From positions 124,001 through 188,000 of the forward strand of contig JAKJHU010000259.1 of NCBI GenBank assembly GCA_022316685.1: a DNA stretch of 64,000 nt. Reading direction: 5' to 3'. The notes under the pieces were generated by a model. The model was not told where the DNA came from. It saw only the letters and a list, made by a program, of their open reading frames with translations, and did no database searches. Made by a program: the position numbers and the translations under genes. Below are positions 34,056-47,224 of the stretch, piece by piece (the stretch's first letter is position 1; each line of letters starts with the position of its first letter). Source of the DNA: Progne subis subis (lineage: Eukaryota > Chordata > Aves > Passeriformes > Hirundinidae).

Positions 34056-34412
34056 TGTAGTTTTCCCCACGATTAGACGGCCGATTAGAGATTAGACGGT
34101 CACTGGTGGCAAAAGTAAGAGTCTGGCTCTCTGGCTTCTGATGGGATATTACAGCTTTTATTCTCAAGTCCTGCTCTGCTTAGCTGGACTGTCCCGATGG
34201 CTCACTGGTGCCAGAGAGACCTGCCCCCTCCCCCTTCGGGGCCTTTTTCCCCATGGGGCAGGGCCCAGAGCCAGGGCCCAATCAGGAATAAGAGGAAGGG
34301 GAACAGGACTGGGTTACATTTCAGTGTGGGGGATGGGCAGATCATAGGACAGATACACAGAAAAACCATTGCAAATCCAATTAAATATAAACCTAATGAA
34401 CACATTACAACA
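34056..34412 (-). repeat. ERV-1 5' LTR
   Basis: A 357-bp LTR, the partner of 20565-20897. It has an AATAAA signal at 34157-34162 and TG/CA ends. A short duplication of ATTAGACGG near 34071-34100 makes it longer than its partner. The outer flank ATAGGT is the probable TSD copy. Confidence 0.93.
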
Positions 34413-34418
34413 ATAGGT

Positions 34419-37400
34419 GTTAGATGTTTTAGAACAGAAAAAGTGATCGATTCTAATGGAGTCATTACTAACTTATATTATTGCACACCAATCTGATAAA
34501 ATTCCATGTGAAGCAGGTTGTGGTTGTCTTCTCCGAGGCTCTTGGGGTTCAGCTTGAGCTGACACAGCCCATCTCTGCAAGCTTGGGATTGATAAAGTTA
34601 TTCCTGTTAACTGCTTCTGAGGTGGAGTGCTGTTTGCTGTGAAAACGTGGCCTAGCCTGCAGAGGAGGCTGTTGTTACCTAGATTTTAAAATACACAGCA
34701 CAGTCTTGATAACAAGTAACCTGTGCTGCTCTTGGGTGGTAGTGCTCTCTTCTGCTGCCAAAGTATGCCTGTTCATATGGGCAGGCATCTACTCCTGTAC
34801 CAGCCACAGAATTTTCAGTTCAGTTCTACACCTCTAGAAGCCACCATGGGACCAAATCAGCTTTCTGTGCATGGAAGCAAAGACCTGGTTTTCCCCTCAT
34901 ATTTTCTGCACTTCATTGAAGCCTGTAATTCAGGATTTCCATGTGGTTGGCATATTATTGAGAGGGTCCTCCTGTCTCTAGATTACTGTTTTGGGGGTTT
35001 GGCAGTGAGATACTTATTTAAGAAATAAATTTAAAAAATAAGTGGTTACTAGGGAAGTTTATTGTAATTTCCACTGAAAACAACAGGCTTTTAAAAATGC
35101 AGTATATAACCCATGTTTTCCAGCTCTTAATTCTATATAAGGCAGTAATACCAGCCCTGTAAAAAAAATACACAACCCCCCCCGATTAAACTGTAAATAT
35201 TTGCTAAAATAATATTATTTTTGCCCTTTGAAGGAATTGTCTTTATTGCATTTAGAGATTAAAAGTAATTCTTCCTCCAAGCTTTCAAAAAGCATACACA
35301 ACTTACTTTATTTTTCTTATCATATTTTGTGTTTAGTACTATGGAAATATTATTATATAATAATGAAGTTTTAGTTAAATTGATGTAGATTTATTTAATA
35401 TGGTTATAAGGAGTCACTATAAACATATGTTTGGTCTGTGAGACCTGGAAGCCTGGTAGACCTATGTCAAGCCTAAAACTCTGGAAAATGTTGAGCAATA
35501 CACCTGGTGCAGGCAGTTCACTTTGCAAGTCGCAGTTCAGGACAGATTGAGATGCAGGTTGAGTTCTGGGTGAGAGCCCACAGAGAGAAGAGGCCATGAC
35601 CTGCACAACATTTGCACACGAGCCACCGGCCAGAGGAGAGGACACTGGAGACACAGCAGGAGCCAAGGGCTTGGGGGAAGAGTGAGGTTTGGGAGACTTG
35701 AAACTTGCACGTGGCTTGGACTGTGAGGGTATAAAAGCCCAGGGGTTCCTTTGCTTGGGTTCCTCCTTGGAGGCACCAGCTTGGGTTGTCTGTGTTACTG
35801 CGCTGTGAATGAATTGTTCTGTGGAATGAGACATCTGAGTCTGCCCTGGGAAGTCTCCTCTGGCTGTGACAGTGGGGTGATTGAAGTGAGGCTGCTGTGG
35901 GCTCAGCGCAGGCCCCACTTGCAAAGGGCTGCAGTCCCAACAGTGATAGGTGACAGTCGCTGCCACTGGGACTGCAACTGCCAGAGTCTCATCAATGGTC
36001 AGACTAGAAAGTTTCCTTAATAAGAAAACTTTTTCTGTGGTCAAAAATCTTGATTAACAACAAACCACTGATATTTAGCATTTAAAAACATACCCCAATT
36101 CCCCTCAAGTCAGCATTTTAATTGTGGAAAGAATGTGATTTTAAAGTGAGTCTTCCAGTCACAGTTACCTATTGCATCATTGCCTTCCTTACTTAATATA
36201 ACTACCATGCCAAATCATGGCATATTATTTTTTAGGTCTGAAAAACTCTAAATCTAATATAATATACTGGCCAGTACACACTACACACACAGCATACAGA
36301 GCTTTATGTTGAGTGATTTTCAGCTGGATAGCTCTGTGCCATTGCCTCAGGCTTTTCCTGCAGCTGGAAAAGCTTATAAAAATGGAGTTAGGTTATGCTT
36401 AGTGGCTCCACAATGTGAGTTTGCCTGCTAAGACACCTGTCTGGATTTTAGCTGGTGTAATGCTGCAGCCAGAAGCAAAGCACATCAACAGCAGGCGGTG
36501 TAGCTGTGGTGCAGAACCAGAGAGCTGTCAGCAGAATTGCTTCAGTGTCTTGAGCACAGCACTGAGCCTCCTCCTTCAGCTATGCAGAAGCCGAGTAGCA
36601 GCAGGCCAGAGAAGTGTGACTCTGTGCCTACCTCAGCATCTAGAGACATGAGTCCAGCTCCTTGAGTAACAGGACTGTGGATTGGAAATGAAAATTATTT
36701 TATTTTTTATTGCCAATCTTACAAATAAGTCCTCTTGATCTGTGCAGTAACTAGTCCAGCAAACTGTAGATTTTGGTATTTAGAGTTAACTTTTACTGGG
36801 GATAAAATGAGTAATTAAAATATCTAGTCAGAATTTCAGCACGAAACTTCACACCTGTGTATGCACAGAATGCCTGGGCACTTTTTGTATTCTTGACATA
36901 GAAGCTTTTAATTTTTTTCTTTCTTTCTTTCTTTAATTAGTTAACTTTTTGGAATTGCATAGAGGGTTTTTGTTCCCACATTCAAATTTTTGTGATATCA
37001 CACTGTGAAATTCTGGTGACATCAACAAGATGGTATCCTGTGCTCCATTTATTTCAAAGAAGTAAGTTACATGTAAGTTCAATGTTGTCACCTGTCTCTT
37101 AGGCAGGTTCATTTTTCACAGACCCTTTCGGGTGGATTAAAGTAAATTGATGCTAAATAACCAATAAAGAAACAACATTTTTTAGAACAAGAGCTTTGAA
37201 AATGTAACTGGAAAAAAACCCATAATGATCTGGAAAAGGTTGTATATATATGTTCTGGGGTGTATGATCACCCTATGAGAAGATAATTGCCAGGAGGAAA
37301 GCACAGAAAAAGATAAGAGAAGGTTCTGGAAGTCTGGTGATGTTGAGAGGAGGGGATGAGTGTATGTCTGTCTGGGTGTGGTTGGACAGACTTTTGGAGT

Positions 37401-39464
37401 AAAACCTGAATTTTGTGGCTGCACAGTGGTGCCTCACAGAGTGGGAAAGAGACCAGCATTAAAAGGAACACTGACCCTGCTTCTGCAGGATCTATTGCTT
37501 GATGTCAGCTTCTGCTTTAGCTCAAAACCATCTTGTTTAAGGTAAAATTTAGCTGCAAGGTCCCAATGGTTCACTACAGATGTTCTTTCATAACAAAGCA
37601 AAACAAAATTCCTAACAAATTCATTGTCTTCCAGAAGAAAGACTTGAAAAAGTTTTGAACTGAAATACCGAAACCATGGAAGCACTTTTCTGCAAGACAC
37701 TCAGCAGGGAGAAAATAAACAAACAAAACAAAAAGCAAAAAATCTGCAAAGTTTATCAACAGGAGAGTGTGACAAAAATTGTTTGCATCCACCTGCCTGT
37801 TTACTACCTAATATAAAGCTTCTCTGTAAAGCAATGTTCAGCATAGCAGGAAAAAAAAAACAAACAAAAAACCAGGTTATATTCTGTATGTTCATTGTGT
37901 GTGTAGACCTCCTTTGGCAAGTTCTTGCATGAGTTATAGTTGCAGATATCTTTCTTGCTGGATTAGAGAGATTTGTATGCTGAACAGAATGAAAAAGAAG
38001 GAACAATAGCCTCAGCTTTCATTATGTTAATGCGCATAGAGAACCAAAGTTCTCAGTGGAGCAAGCAATCCTGTTGTAGGTAATAAAGAGTTAGGAACAG
38101 TTTTCTGTGGCCAAATGGCCTATCCAGAGCTTGGCCAGTTCTCACTCTTACCTGACCTGAATACTTTTCCTAATATCTTTTGTTAAGTAGATCTTTTATT
38201 CATTGACCATAATGAGAGCTCTTCATCCTTAAAACAAATTCTTGCCTTGTGTAAAATTAGTGGTGACATCAGAGTGATGGTCATTTATTTCACTTTAGCC
38301 TTGTTTGATCCTAAATGTGGAAAGTGGGAACTGCTGTTTTTGCACTCAGGTCAAGCAAGTTCACTCTTTCTACAGCTCATAGTAGCATATGAAGAAAAAC
38401 AGAATTACCAAATGAAGTTCAAAGGATCAAAAATCTTTTTTTAATTCATTCCTCTCAAAGTTCAGGGAGAAATTGGTTTCAGAATGATTCTAAGACAACA
38501 CAGTAGTTAGGGTGTTACCTAAATTGCCCCAAGTAAAAGCTGCATTTCAGGCTTAGTGAGTTTGGGTTGAACTAAAGATTCACTGCTAGTTTATTAATAG
38601 AATATTAATAAATAGAATAGAATAAGTGTTTGCTATTTTTGGCAGTGGAATGGGGGAAAAGCTTGAAAATAAGTGCTGGGAAGAGTTTCAAGTGATTAAA
38701 AAAGCTATAAACTGTTGCTATATGCAGTGCATAGTTTATTTTTTCTTTCTTCAGCAGAACATACTAGAGTCAGACTGGTTTACAGTAGACCTTTCTTCAA
38801 TACCATCTCATATTAAAATATTCAATTTTTAAAGAAACCATGAATCTTTTATATTTTGCATGTTGAGATCTACAGAGAACAGTAACAATTCTTTCTATTA
38901 GTGATGCAAAATGGAACACAGCAAATAAAACACTCTTTTAAAATTATACCTATTTTATCCCTGGTTCTCAGTATTATCTGATTCATTGGTGTGTTTAGTT
39001 TCCTGTTCTCTGTAAGCCAAAAAAATGTAGTGTCTCAGCTGCTCTTTGTAATATTTTTTTCCTGCACCATCTTCCCAATCTCTTTCACTGAAGCAGTAAC
39101 TCAGTCAGACAGTAGTTAAACCATGATGTTTATCAGTGAACAGTTCCAGCATAGTTTTGTGTCTTCACATGGGACCTTGAGAATCTACTCTATATTAATA
39201 GCTTTCCATTTCAACTAATTTTTAATCAAAATTTCATTGCTTTCAATATTTGAGGTCTTTATAGTAGATTTTTTTTTTCAAGAGATTGCATTTAAATATG
39301 GTACCTCTAACTATTACATGCAAGCTACCTATTGGTATTCAAGTTGGTACTTGTCTGCTTGTGAATCTTATCAGGAAAGTTCAAAAGTGAGATAATACTG
39401 GAGGGCCAAATAAATCAGGATTATTAATGGTATAGTGCAAGTTTTAAGTAGCATGATCTTTTAG
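34419..39464. other. AT-rich non-coding DNA with a GC-richer island
   Basis: No gene is firmly recognised. The one unusual part is 35391-36050, which is GC-richer and holds a 217-codon minus-strand frame (listed separately). A CTTT repeat patch lies near 36919-36934. The rest has only short open frames and no recognised element. Confidence 0.55.
35391..36044 (-). other. 217-codon open frame, unrecognised
   Basis: A minus-strand frame of 217 codons rich in Pro, Ser, Gln and Ala, in an otherwise AT-rich neighbourhood. It has no signal peptide, zinc motif or domain that I recognise. Two overlapping frames on the same strand (140 and 79 codons) are also open, so low stop density from local GC content may explain it. 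The plus strand of the same island has a TATAAAAG motif at 35732-35739, which might instead mark an old promoter or LTR. No TG..CA ends with a TSD were found. Function unknown; it may not be coding. Confidence 0.3.
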
Positions 39465-39661
39465 GTGAGTGTCTTGGTTTGAAAAGACAGTTATCTGCTA
39501 AGGAAAGGTGGGGCCCCTCTAGCAATGGGGAATTCCAATCCCTTCCCTCTGTGTTATTATGATTTGGAAGATTAAAAAAAAAAATTTTCAGTCAGAACTA
39601 TGAGGAAAGGAATAACAGTCCTTTACTAGTAAATATAATAGGACAGACAAACAACAACAGC

Positions 39662-39718
<57 letters not shown>

Positions 39719-40221
39719 CAGAACCAAGAACCCTGAGAGGCTTTGTCTCACAAGCCCCTGGCAGTCTGCTCTCTTGGCACCTCAAGAGCACCAAGCCAAA
39801 ACAGTGGAAACTCGGGCCTGATGGCTGGAAACGGTGGGTTGTCCTGGCAGGCAGGGGGGTGTCCTGGCAGGCAAAGTGAGCAGTGCTGAAGAAGCTGTGG
39901 CAGCTGGACCCAGGCTGACCCAGATCCAGCAGAGCAGGTGAAGAGCTCTGAACTCCCGGGCGCTCCAGCAGACGATAGAATTCCCAGGACCAGACTCCTC
40001 CGTTAACCATGGACTCCACACAGCCAGCCGTCGCTCGACAGTCCTCCCCAGAAAACCAAGAGCCGAGAGACTACTACTCTCAGGAGCCTTTTCTTCCCCC
40101 ACTAAACTAAGTGATCCACTTATTTTGTATGGTGCAAGCACCCTTTAAGCATCAGTATTTAGTCTCCTAGCAACTTATGGGGGGAAAAATTCCACAGGAA
40201 AACTTAACCCCCAACAGTGAG
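39465..40221 (-). mobile_element. Solo ERVL-type LTR with 5-bp TSD
   Basis: The LTR proper is 39470-40216 (747 bp), flanked by a perfect GTGAG duplication (39465-39469 and 40217-40221). It shares its start (TGTCTTGGTTTGAAAAGACAG on the plus strand), the TTTACTAGTAAATATAA block and its end (GAACTTAACCCCCAACA) with the ERVL provirus LTRs at 57223 and 63067, in the same orientation. It is clearly diverged from them. It is longer mainly because of an (AAT)n expansion. The 143-codon minus-strand frame inside it is a by-product and includes a polytyrosine run from the microsatellite. Confidence 0.92.
39662..39717. repeat. (AAT)n microsatellite inside the solo LTR
   Basis: About 18 perfect AAT units. 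The provirus LTRs have only a short CAATTATAATAACAG segment at the matching place, so the expansion occurred after this copy diverged. Confidence 0.95.
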
Positions 40222-42582
40222 CACTTCTGAACAATGGTTTGTGTTCCTTTTTTGCTTATAAAAGTGCAGAAGAATAGACTTAATAAGCAAAGGAGAACAT
40301 CTTCAAAGATGGAAAGGTACAGGTGGGAATTTTGTGGTCACATACTTGTAAGTCTGCATATTGTCTTGCTGTGCATCAGCCTCATCAGTTCATCTTGGAC
40401 TTGTATGATACTGGGTGGAAAAAGAGACCTCCATGGTTTTGAAGGTAATTCAGGGAAGGAGGCTAAATTAGGTTCTCGGTTTAGACAATTCAAATGCTTT
40501 TCTTTAAGAGATACTTTTCTGATTCCTTCCACTCCTGTTCTACCCACTGTACAAGTTATAATCTATCTTGAGGTCTATTTGGTCAAGGATGGTAAGGAAT
40601 TAGATGCTGGTGGTGAGAAAGACCCATACTCTTTCTTGTAATTGCTTCTGATTCTGCCACCTCCCATTTCAGCCTGGGGATTGCTGGAGCAGGGCCTTCA
40701 CAAAGACAGGCTTTGCTGTACCAACATCCCACTTCAATGGGACCTCTTGAGGCTCTTGCCACTGTTCCATGGGCAACCTTTTAACAGATGATTGAAATAT
40801 CTGAAAATATTTGGTGAATGACTATATAAAGGATTGTGATCATGAGTGGGATCTATACAGGCTTTTATAACTTAGTCTAAACTCACAGTACAGAGGTGGC
40901 AAAATGTCTTTTAAATGCTGTTCAAACCATTCTACGTTAGAAAAATATGTCAATACTGCAAAATCTATTAATGCTGTTTCACAAAGATTCTCTTAGACCT
41001 AAAGAAAGGAAAGGTCTGTTTTCTTTCTAGAATGTGGACTTTTCTGTAGCTGTGACTTCTACTTGCACAGAGCAGACCTGATTTGCTGTCAAAGATCAAT
41101 GTTTGTATACATTCAGAATGTGCTAAAATAATGGGAGGGTAAGAAATCTGAGGCGTATTAGTGTTCATAATTAAAGTGGTTTAAGCTGAATTAAGCCTGG
41201 GGAAGTTTCTTTCTGAGTGTTTATATTGGTTGTAGTGAAGTTCAGTTTCAATAGCCTCCGTTAATAAGAAATGTGTTTGGACAGGCTGAATTCCTGCTAG
41301 TATTTTTAGCACTTTCACTAAACTGTTAAAATTCACTTCTACAGAAAGTATCTGCTTTTCTGATAAAATTGAATGTGTATAATATGTCTGAATCTATTCC
41401 TGTGTCAAGTGAATAAGCCAAGAAATGTGTCCTCCGACAATAACCATGCCAGCAAAATAAACATTTTAGTTAGCTATAAATTCAGATTCTACTTACCTGA
41501 GCTGAATGTTTTACTAGAGTACCTATTAAAATGTCCAGGCCTTACATAAAATTGTTGGTCATTGATTTGAAACACACCAAAGTGCATGAAGGCTGTTTTC
41601 TGTATGGTTTGAATGCTCTGTGTTCCATGATTGCAGTCACATTTGTGTCATTTTTACATCACCCTGAAAATGTGGGTAAATAGCTGAAACTTTTATTCAC
41701 TGACAACCTGTTTATAAAAGAACTGAATAGAAGATACTCAGAATAGTGTGTCTATGAACCCTGCATGAGGGTGACAGTAGCACCTGAGAAGAGTGGAAAA
41801 ATTGGTGAAATGGGTAGATTATAGTGATGAGTTTATAAGTGTGATTTCCAGGTACCCTTGCTGAAGCAGACATTTCCCACATCTCCTACAGCCCCTTAAG
41901 CTGAATTTAATAGTCCCTCCCTAAACATGAGCTGGAAGAGTTCTGATAGGTGTTATCTCAACTCCTAGATGGCTGTTCCTTGCCCTTGATATCATATTGG
42001 TTCACCTTAGACCTCTCATGTTTTACTGGCAGGATGTGTTGGATTTTATGGCTGCTGCCCACATGCTTGAGAGCTTGAGCTCTTGTGGGTGATGTGTTAT
42101 ACTACAGACCTTTTACCATTTGGTTACAAATGAACTGCCACATGTTGTCTGTCCTTGGGATTGTTTTAAAGAAGAAACTTTGGACTTCTCCCCTTCACAA
42201 AAGAGTCAGTAAACAGGACCAAAAAAGCAATGAGAGTTAGAAAAGTTTAGTGCCTCAGAACAAGAGTTTTGTAGTGGTCTTCAGGAGGACAAATTTAAGA
42301 GAGACTTTGTTTCTGGTTGATGTGTAAAAGCTTTGATTATTTCAAGAATAGATACAGAACTTCTTAATATGAAAGGCATTCCTTTGGGAAACCATGAATT
42401 TTTTTGACCTATCTTTGTATTTTAGAGTCAAACAAATATAGCCTTTGAGTACCAGTTTTTTATTGCTGCCTTTTGGGTTTGAGCAGTTTAAAAAACTCCA
42501 AGATTACTGGAAGACCTCCAGAAGGAATATGGTCTTTTTCCAGATACTAACAGTTTTATACCACTTATTCACACTCTTGAGG

Positions 42583-42631
42583 GGATTTGGTTTGGTTTAG
42601 TTTGGTTTGGTTTGGCTTGATTTGGTTTGAT
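42583..42631. repeat. Imperfect (TTTGG)n repeat
   Basis: Eight to nine TTTGG-like units with substitutions (TTTAG, CTTGA, TTTGA), followed by GTTTT units at 42640-42652. Confidence 0.85.
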
Positions 42632-43691
42632 CATCTTTTTTGTTTTGTTTTGCCTTATTTGTTGGTGATACTTCTTAAAATTCAGAAGTTTTTATTAACC
42701 TGTATCTGTATAAAAGTAGACATTTCTATATATAATTATGTGATGAGCCCTCAGACATTTTTAAAAGGATGATATTTTAACCTAGTTCCCTTTTAAAATA
42801 TATTTAATTTTTGGTTTTTTCCTTTTAATATGGCTACATAAATTTTAAATGGCTGAATTTAAGACACAAAAATACAACTGTGTGAAGGTCATCTGACCTT
42901 AAAGTATTTGGTTTGCTGAGGCCTTCTGAAGTTTACTTAGACAAACTCTTCTGTAAATTTAAGAACATGAAAATATGTTCTTGAAAATCTCCTGGTCAGA
43001 ACAGTCTTAGCTTATCCTATTTAATGACATAATCTAATTTTTCCACTGTATGCATAGTTGAAAGGCCTATTTCTAATGTACAAGCAAAATAGCCTTGCTG
43101 CAGACTGAATCCCATTCTTCATAGCCTTTCCCTGGAGGCCCAGTAAATGCAATGAAAAGCTCATAGCCACATTTCCTCACAGTGGCTTTCTTGAATGCTG
43201 GAAGGTTGCTTCTTATTTTTCCCTCATTCTTCTCATCATAGTTTCTGTTTTCTTCAACTAGATTGTTTTTCCAGCATAAGCTGTGTTTCTGCTTTCTCCA
43301 ACATCTTCACTGACAAGTTCATGTCCATACTCAAAGATAATGTTCAAGGTCACTAAACAGAGTATGTTTCAGAATGTTTTTTTTTAGATCCTTTGATCCC
43401 TTTACCTATATCTAAACATGATGGTCAACATACCATGTACAACATATGTACATGTAGTCTGTCTTCTGAAAGCTGCATGTGCAAAAACAACAGCTATTTA
43501 GGCTGTGAATTGGCTATATTAAAAAAAAAAAAAATCAACTTTTGTCTGTTTCCTACATAAATAAAAGGGATTCTTTATATGTATTATCTCTTCCATGAGG
43601 AAGATGATCACATATATTGACTGCTACTGACCTTGACAGAGAAAGCTCTTATTAACTTTATCAATTAACACTTGGAAAAATCAGCCCTGTA

Positions 43692-43805
43692 CAAACCCCA
43701 AAAGATCACTTAGTTCATGCTTTCAGGATCAATTCCTATGTTATTCCAGATAGATTTTTGCTTAAATTCTTTTTAAAAACCTCCTCTTAGGGGCATCCCA
43801 TACTC
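43692..43805 (-). mobile_element. Ancient CR1 3' fragment
   Basis: Read on the minus strand this shows the order GGATGCCCCTAAGAGGAGG, TTTTTAAAAAGAATTTAAGC, AATTGATCCTG, GAACTAAGTGATCTTTTGGGG. It resembles the 3' end of old CR1 elements (the conserved GGACTAGATGACCT-like block near the end). It is much more decayed than the copy at 15803. No terminal repeat unit is preserved. Confidence 0.55.
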
Positions 43806-45471
43806 TCATTCAGAAGTCCACTTCACTGTTAACCCAGGTTCCTTTTTCTGCCTTTTTTCCTCCCTCTCTCATGCTACCTTTTCATATTAATACCCAATCC
43901 ACTGTGGAGACAAGGAATATCGCTTTGCGTCCAACAGCATATTTCTCTTTGGTCTTTTCTCAAGTAGTGAAAAGGGTTAGGTTTAAGTATTGCATCTCAA
44001 CTAGGATTTGTGATGGTGGTTTCTGTAGAAATTATTTTCTACTCTCTCTCATTTAGCCTTTTGAAAGATTTGTTGGAAAACGGTATGAACCGTATTATGC
44101 AGAGTAATTGATTTCACCTAGATCACCAAATTGCTTGTTGCTCTCTTCTTCCCTTACCACTCTATGAACAGATTAGGCACTGATTTTTAGTAATGTCAAA
44201 GAATCATGATGCTGTATAGAGCCCATGTGATATATTGGCATTTTTTTCTCCTTTTGATACCATGTCTGTAAAACCTCTTCCATTTCTCCATCCTCTGCTC
44301 TGGTTAATGTCTACTATTCTTCCTATTTGCATTCTTGTTAGACCTTTCAGTTTTCAACAGATACAAAGGCTGTTGTCATTATTCTGTTCTCACTGGCCTA
44401 AGTGACTTTGTTAATGCTTTCTGGTGTACATTAACTAAAACATCTTGAGAATAAACATGAAACCTGATTTTTGGACATAGCTGCTCTCTTGAGAAAAAAA
44501 GTATTTTCAAGTATATTGAAAAAAAAAAGTATTAATTCTGTGTACACCTCACTGCTCCCAAAATCTACATTTCTTCTGGATATTGTCACATAATCTATAG
44601 TCAGATTAGCTCCAGACGACATACAGCTACACTGTGTTGAAAGGGCAAGAGTAGGGAATGTTTTAAGGGTGGTTTGATTTTGGATTTTCTGAGTTTTTAA
44701 AAAGATGTTTTTAAAAAGATGGCCTCTATGCAACTGTTGCATTACTGGGTCTAGAGCACTGAATGCAAATAGCTGTTAAAGAATTTTTGCTTTTATCTGT
44801 TTTAGACATGTCAAAATACCTCCCATACTTCCAAAGCTGAGTGGCTGAGGGAAAATCTGTTTTTAAATGAATTAAGGAATAACTGTTCATTTTTTATCCA
44901 TCCCTTTTTTGTTGCTGAATTCTGTGTCTCAATGAATTTGTGTCTGAATAGATTTGCATATTTTCAAGATGAGGAAGTCAGCCATCACTCAAGGTATATT
45001 GAAAAAGATACAGACTGTTAAATCAGTTTTTTTTTTTTTTTTTTTTTACTAACTTAGATTAAATTTATTCTTTTATCAAAAATGAATGTTGCATCATCAT
45101 TTGTTCACTAAGCCCATTGTTTCAATCAGGTGCTCAGTGGATTGCACTTTGGTTTAATCATACCAGGAGAAATTGAAATCTTTGCTCAGATGTACCTATA
45201 GTCTTACATAGCATAGTAAACCCAGTATGTTCACAATGAGTGTTGTACTTATGCAATGTGCAGTTTTAGAGTCAAGCTTACCCTTAGCTAACTGGCCCAG
45301 TGTTCTGGCAGCTCTCTACAGACAAAAGTAGAAAATTAGGTCATGAACAGGCTTTTGTTGTTGTATCTGGAATGTAGAAGCTTTTCAGGCTGAGAAAGTG
45401 TTTGGACACTATTGTTATGGAAGTTGCTCTTGTAAAACAAGAACCATGTTTGTTAGCATTTGACAAAGTAT

Positions 45472-45890
45472 AGTGGGTTAGCCTAGGCTGAGGACAAAAT
45501 CCCGCCCAGCTGCTTGCTCACACTGCTCCCTCATTGAGTGGGGGAGAAAAGACCAGGAGCGTAAGATCACTTGCCAGTTGTCATAATGAACAAAGTAAAC
45601 TCAGCTTGGAGGAAATTGATTTCATTTACTGCCAATTAAAAAGAAACCTTCTTCTCAGAACTTCATACTCTCCCTGCTGCTTCTAACTCTTTAGGTTACC
45701 TCTTTCTCTCCCTGTCCAGTGGTTTTGCCTGTCCTTAAAGGTGCTTTCACAGAGTCACCACCAGCGGTGGCTCTGCTGGAGGTGGTTGGAACTGCCAGTA
45801 TAGGCCACCACAGGCACATGGCACAGCAGAGCCCTCTGCCACCAACACTGAGATACAGACGTCACATAATCCCAGAACACAAACTCTACT
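45472..45890. mobile_element. Probable decayed LTR fragment
   Basis: A GC-richer island beginning TGGGTTAGCCTAGGCTG, with GCTGCTTGCTCACACTGCTCC and GTGGGGGAGAAAAGACC blocks. These resemble the U3-type sequence of avian ERVL LTRs. A CT-rich and then CA/CAG-rich second half follows. No clear TSD or full ends were found, and orientation is uncertain. It may also be two adjacent old fragments. Confidence 0.4.
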
Positions 45891-46005
45891 ATGTTATGTA
45901 AGATCCCAGCTTTGGAGCCAACATACTATGATTTTATGGTGGAAAGAAGATTGCAAGCTGTGTGGCATTTACTTTTAGGTGGGTTTTTTTGTTGTTTTGT
46001 AGGTT

Positions 46006-46040
46006 GTTTTGTTTTGTTTTGTTTTGTTTTGTTTTGTTTT
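46006..46040. repeat. (GTTTT)7 microsatellite
   Basis: Seven perfect tandem GTTTT units on the plus strand. Confidence 0.95.
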
Positions 46041-47160
46041 TACAGAGCAATGCAAGTTTGTTCAGCATTTATGTGGGAGAAATTAAATCCTTTTCTGTTT
46101 GTGAAGACATGTTTTATTCTATGCTTAAAAACTGATCAACTTGTTTTTTTCTCACAACACACAGATTATAAATTGATTTAGAGGGCTTCATGCAATCTTC
46201 AAATAAATATGTTTGCAGTTATCACCATACTACTGGCTTTGGGATGGGTATTATTATAACTTTCTCTACCAATATCATTACTAATAACACTATCAGAGCT
46301 CATATACCATTTATAAAGCCCTCTGTAAGCCTATTTTTATGATATTTTTAAGGCTTTTTAATATCTCAAGTTAATTGTTGAGAAGTGCAACCAGATTTAT
46401 CGAGCTCTCTGCTCTTAAAGAGTTGGACCTCTGCTTTGCACTGGAAGGTCTTTGTCTCTTCTGGAAGGCAGAGTGAGACTTAATTTTTCTAGTTTGTTAT
46501 TTTAGCTCCTTTAAATAATTGAAACTTCCCTGTTTTTTTCCTTAGAATCCTGTAAAAAGCATACTGAAATAGGCAGCATTTGCATCTCCAGCATGTGTTG
46601 TTTGAGCATGTTGTCATTTACTGTCAGGATCTGCAGACCACAGCTGCTGGTCATTCCTGCAGAATGAATAAAATTGTGAATGGCAGATGCTGGAAAAAGC
46701 AGAGTAACAGTAGGATTATGGGAGTCTTAACTAAGCAGGTCCTATCCTGTGACATACAGTTGGCAGATGTATTTAAGGTCATAGATATAGAGGATGTAGG
46801 GTCAGAGGATGTTATATGCTCTTTACATCACTTCAGTGATCCGTGTGAATTTCTGCTCAAAGCTCTGAAACCAACTACTATGTACCTCAGAGTGGAGAAA
46901 TGAAAAACACCTGGGATAGGCTGCTGCTTATCTGTTGCATAGTGAATTATCTAGGGAGAGTGTATATGCCTCAGATATTGAGTGATTTCTGTTTTTCTGA
47001 AACTGATGTTTGCCTAGGTCATCTACTTGTAAAGTAATTGATTTTTGTATTTGGTTGTTATTGTGTTCATCTTGTGCATTTAATAGCAAAGCAGATGTGA
47101 TTATCCATGAATTTCACAAAAAAGAACAGCAGAATCAATCTGGTTCCTCCTACAGTGATG

Positions 47161-47224
47161 CTATATATAATATGTGTGTGTATACATAGGTATATATACA
47201 TATATGTGTATATACACACACACA
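47161..47224. repeat. TA/TG/CA alternating repeat
   Basis: An imperfect purine-pyrimidine alternating tract made of TATA, TGTG and CACA stretches. It is partly self-complementary, so it could form a hairpin. Confidence 0.85.

Larger units (their letters stand above)
20565..34412 (-). mobile_element. ERV-1: degraded class II provirus, env-less, interrupted
   Basis: This is a complete but decayed proviral structure on the minus strand. It has a 5' LTR (34056-34412), primer-binding site, leader, gag, dUTPase/protease, RT-RNase H and integrase, polypurine tract and 3' LTR (20565-20897). Removing the nested ERV-2 and its duplicated 6 bp leaves about 6.9 kb. The outer flanks are ATAGCT (20559-20564) and ATAGGT (34413-34418), a 5-of-6 TSD. 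About 250 nt separate the integrase stop from the polypurine tract, leaving no room for env. Class II assignment rests on the 6-bp TSD, the Lys-type primer site and the betaretrovirus-like RT. The LTRs differ by several indels and roughly 8% substitutions by eye, so it is older than ERV-2, as the nesting requires. Confidence 0.93.

Noticed and set aside
40234..40641. 135-codon plus-strand frame just beyond the solo ERVL LTR
   Set aside because: LTR-driven transcription would run in the opposite direction. No domain seen.
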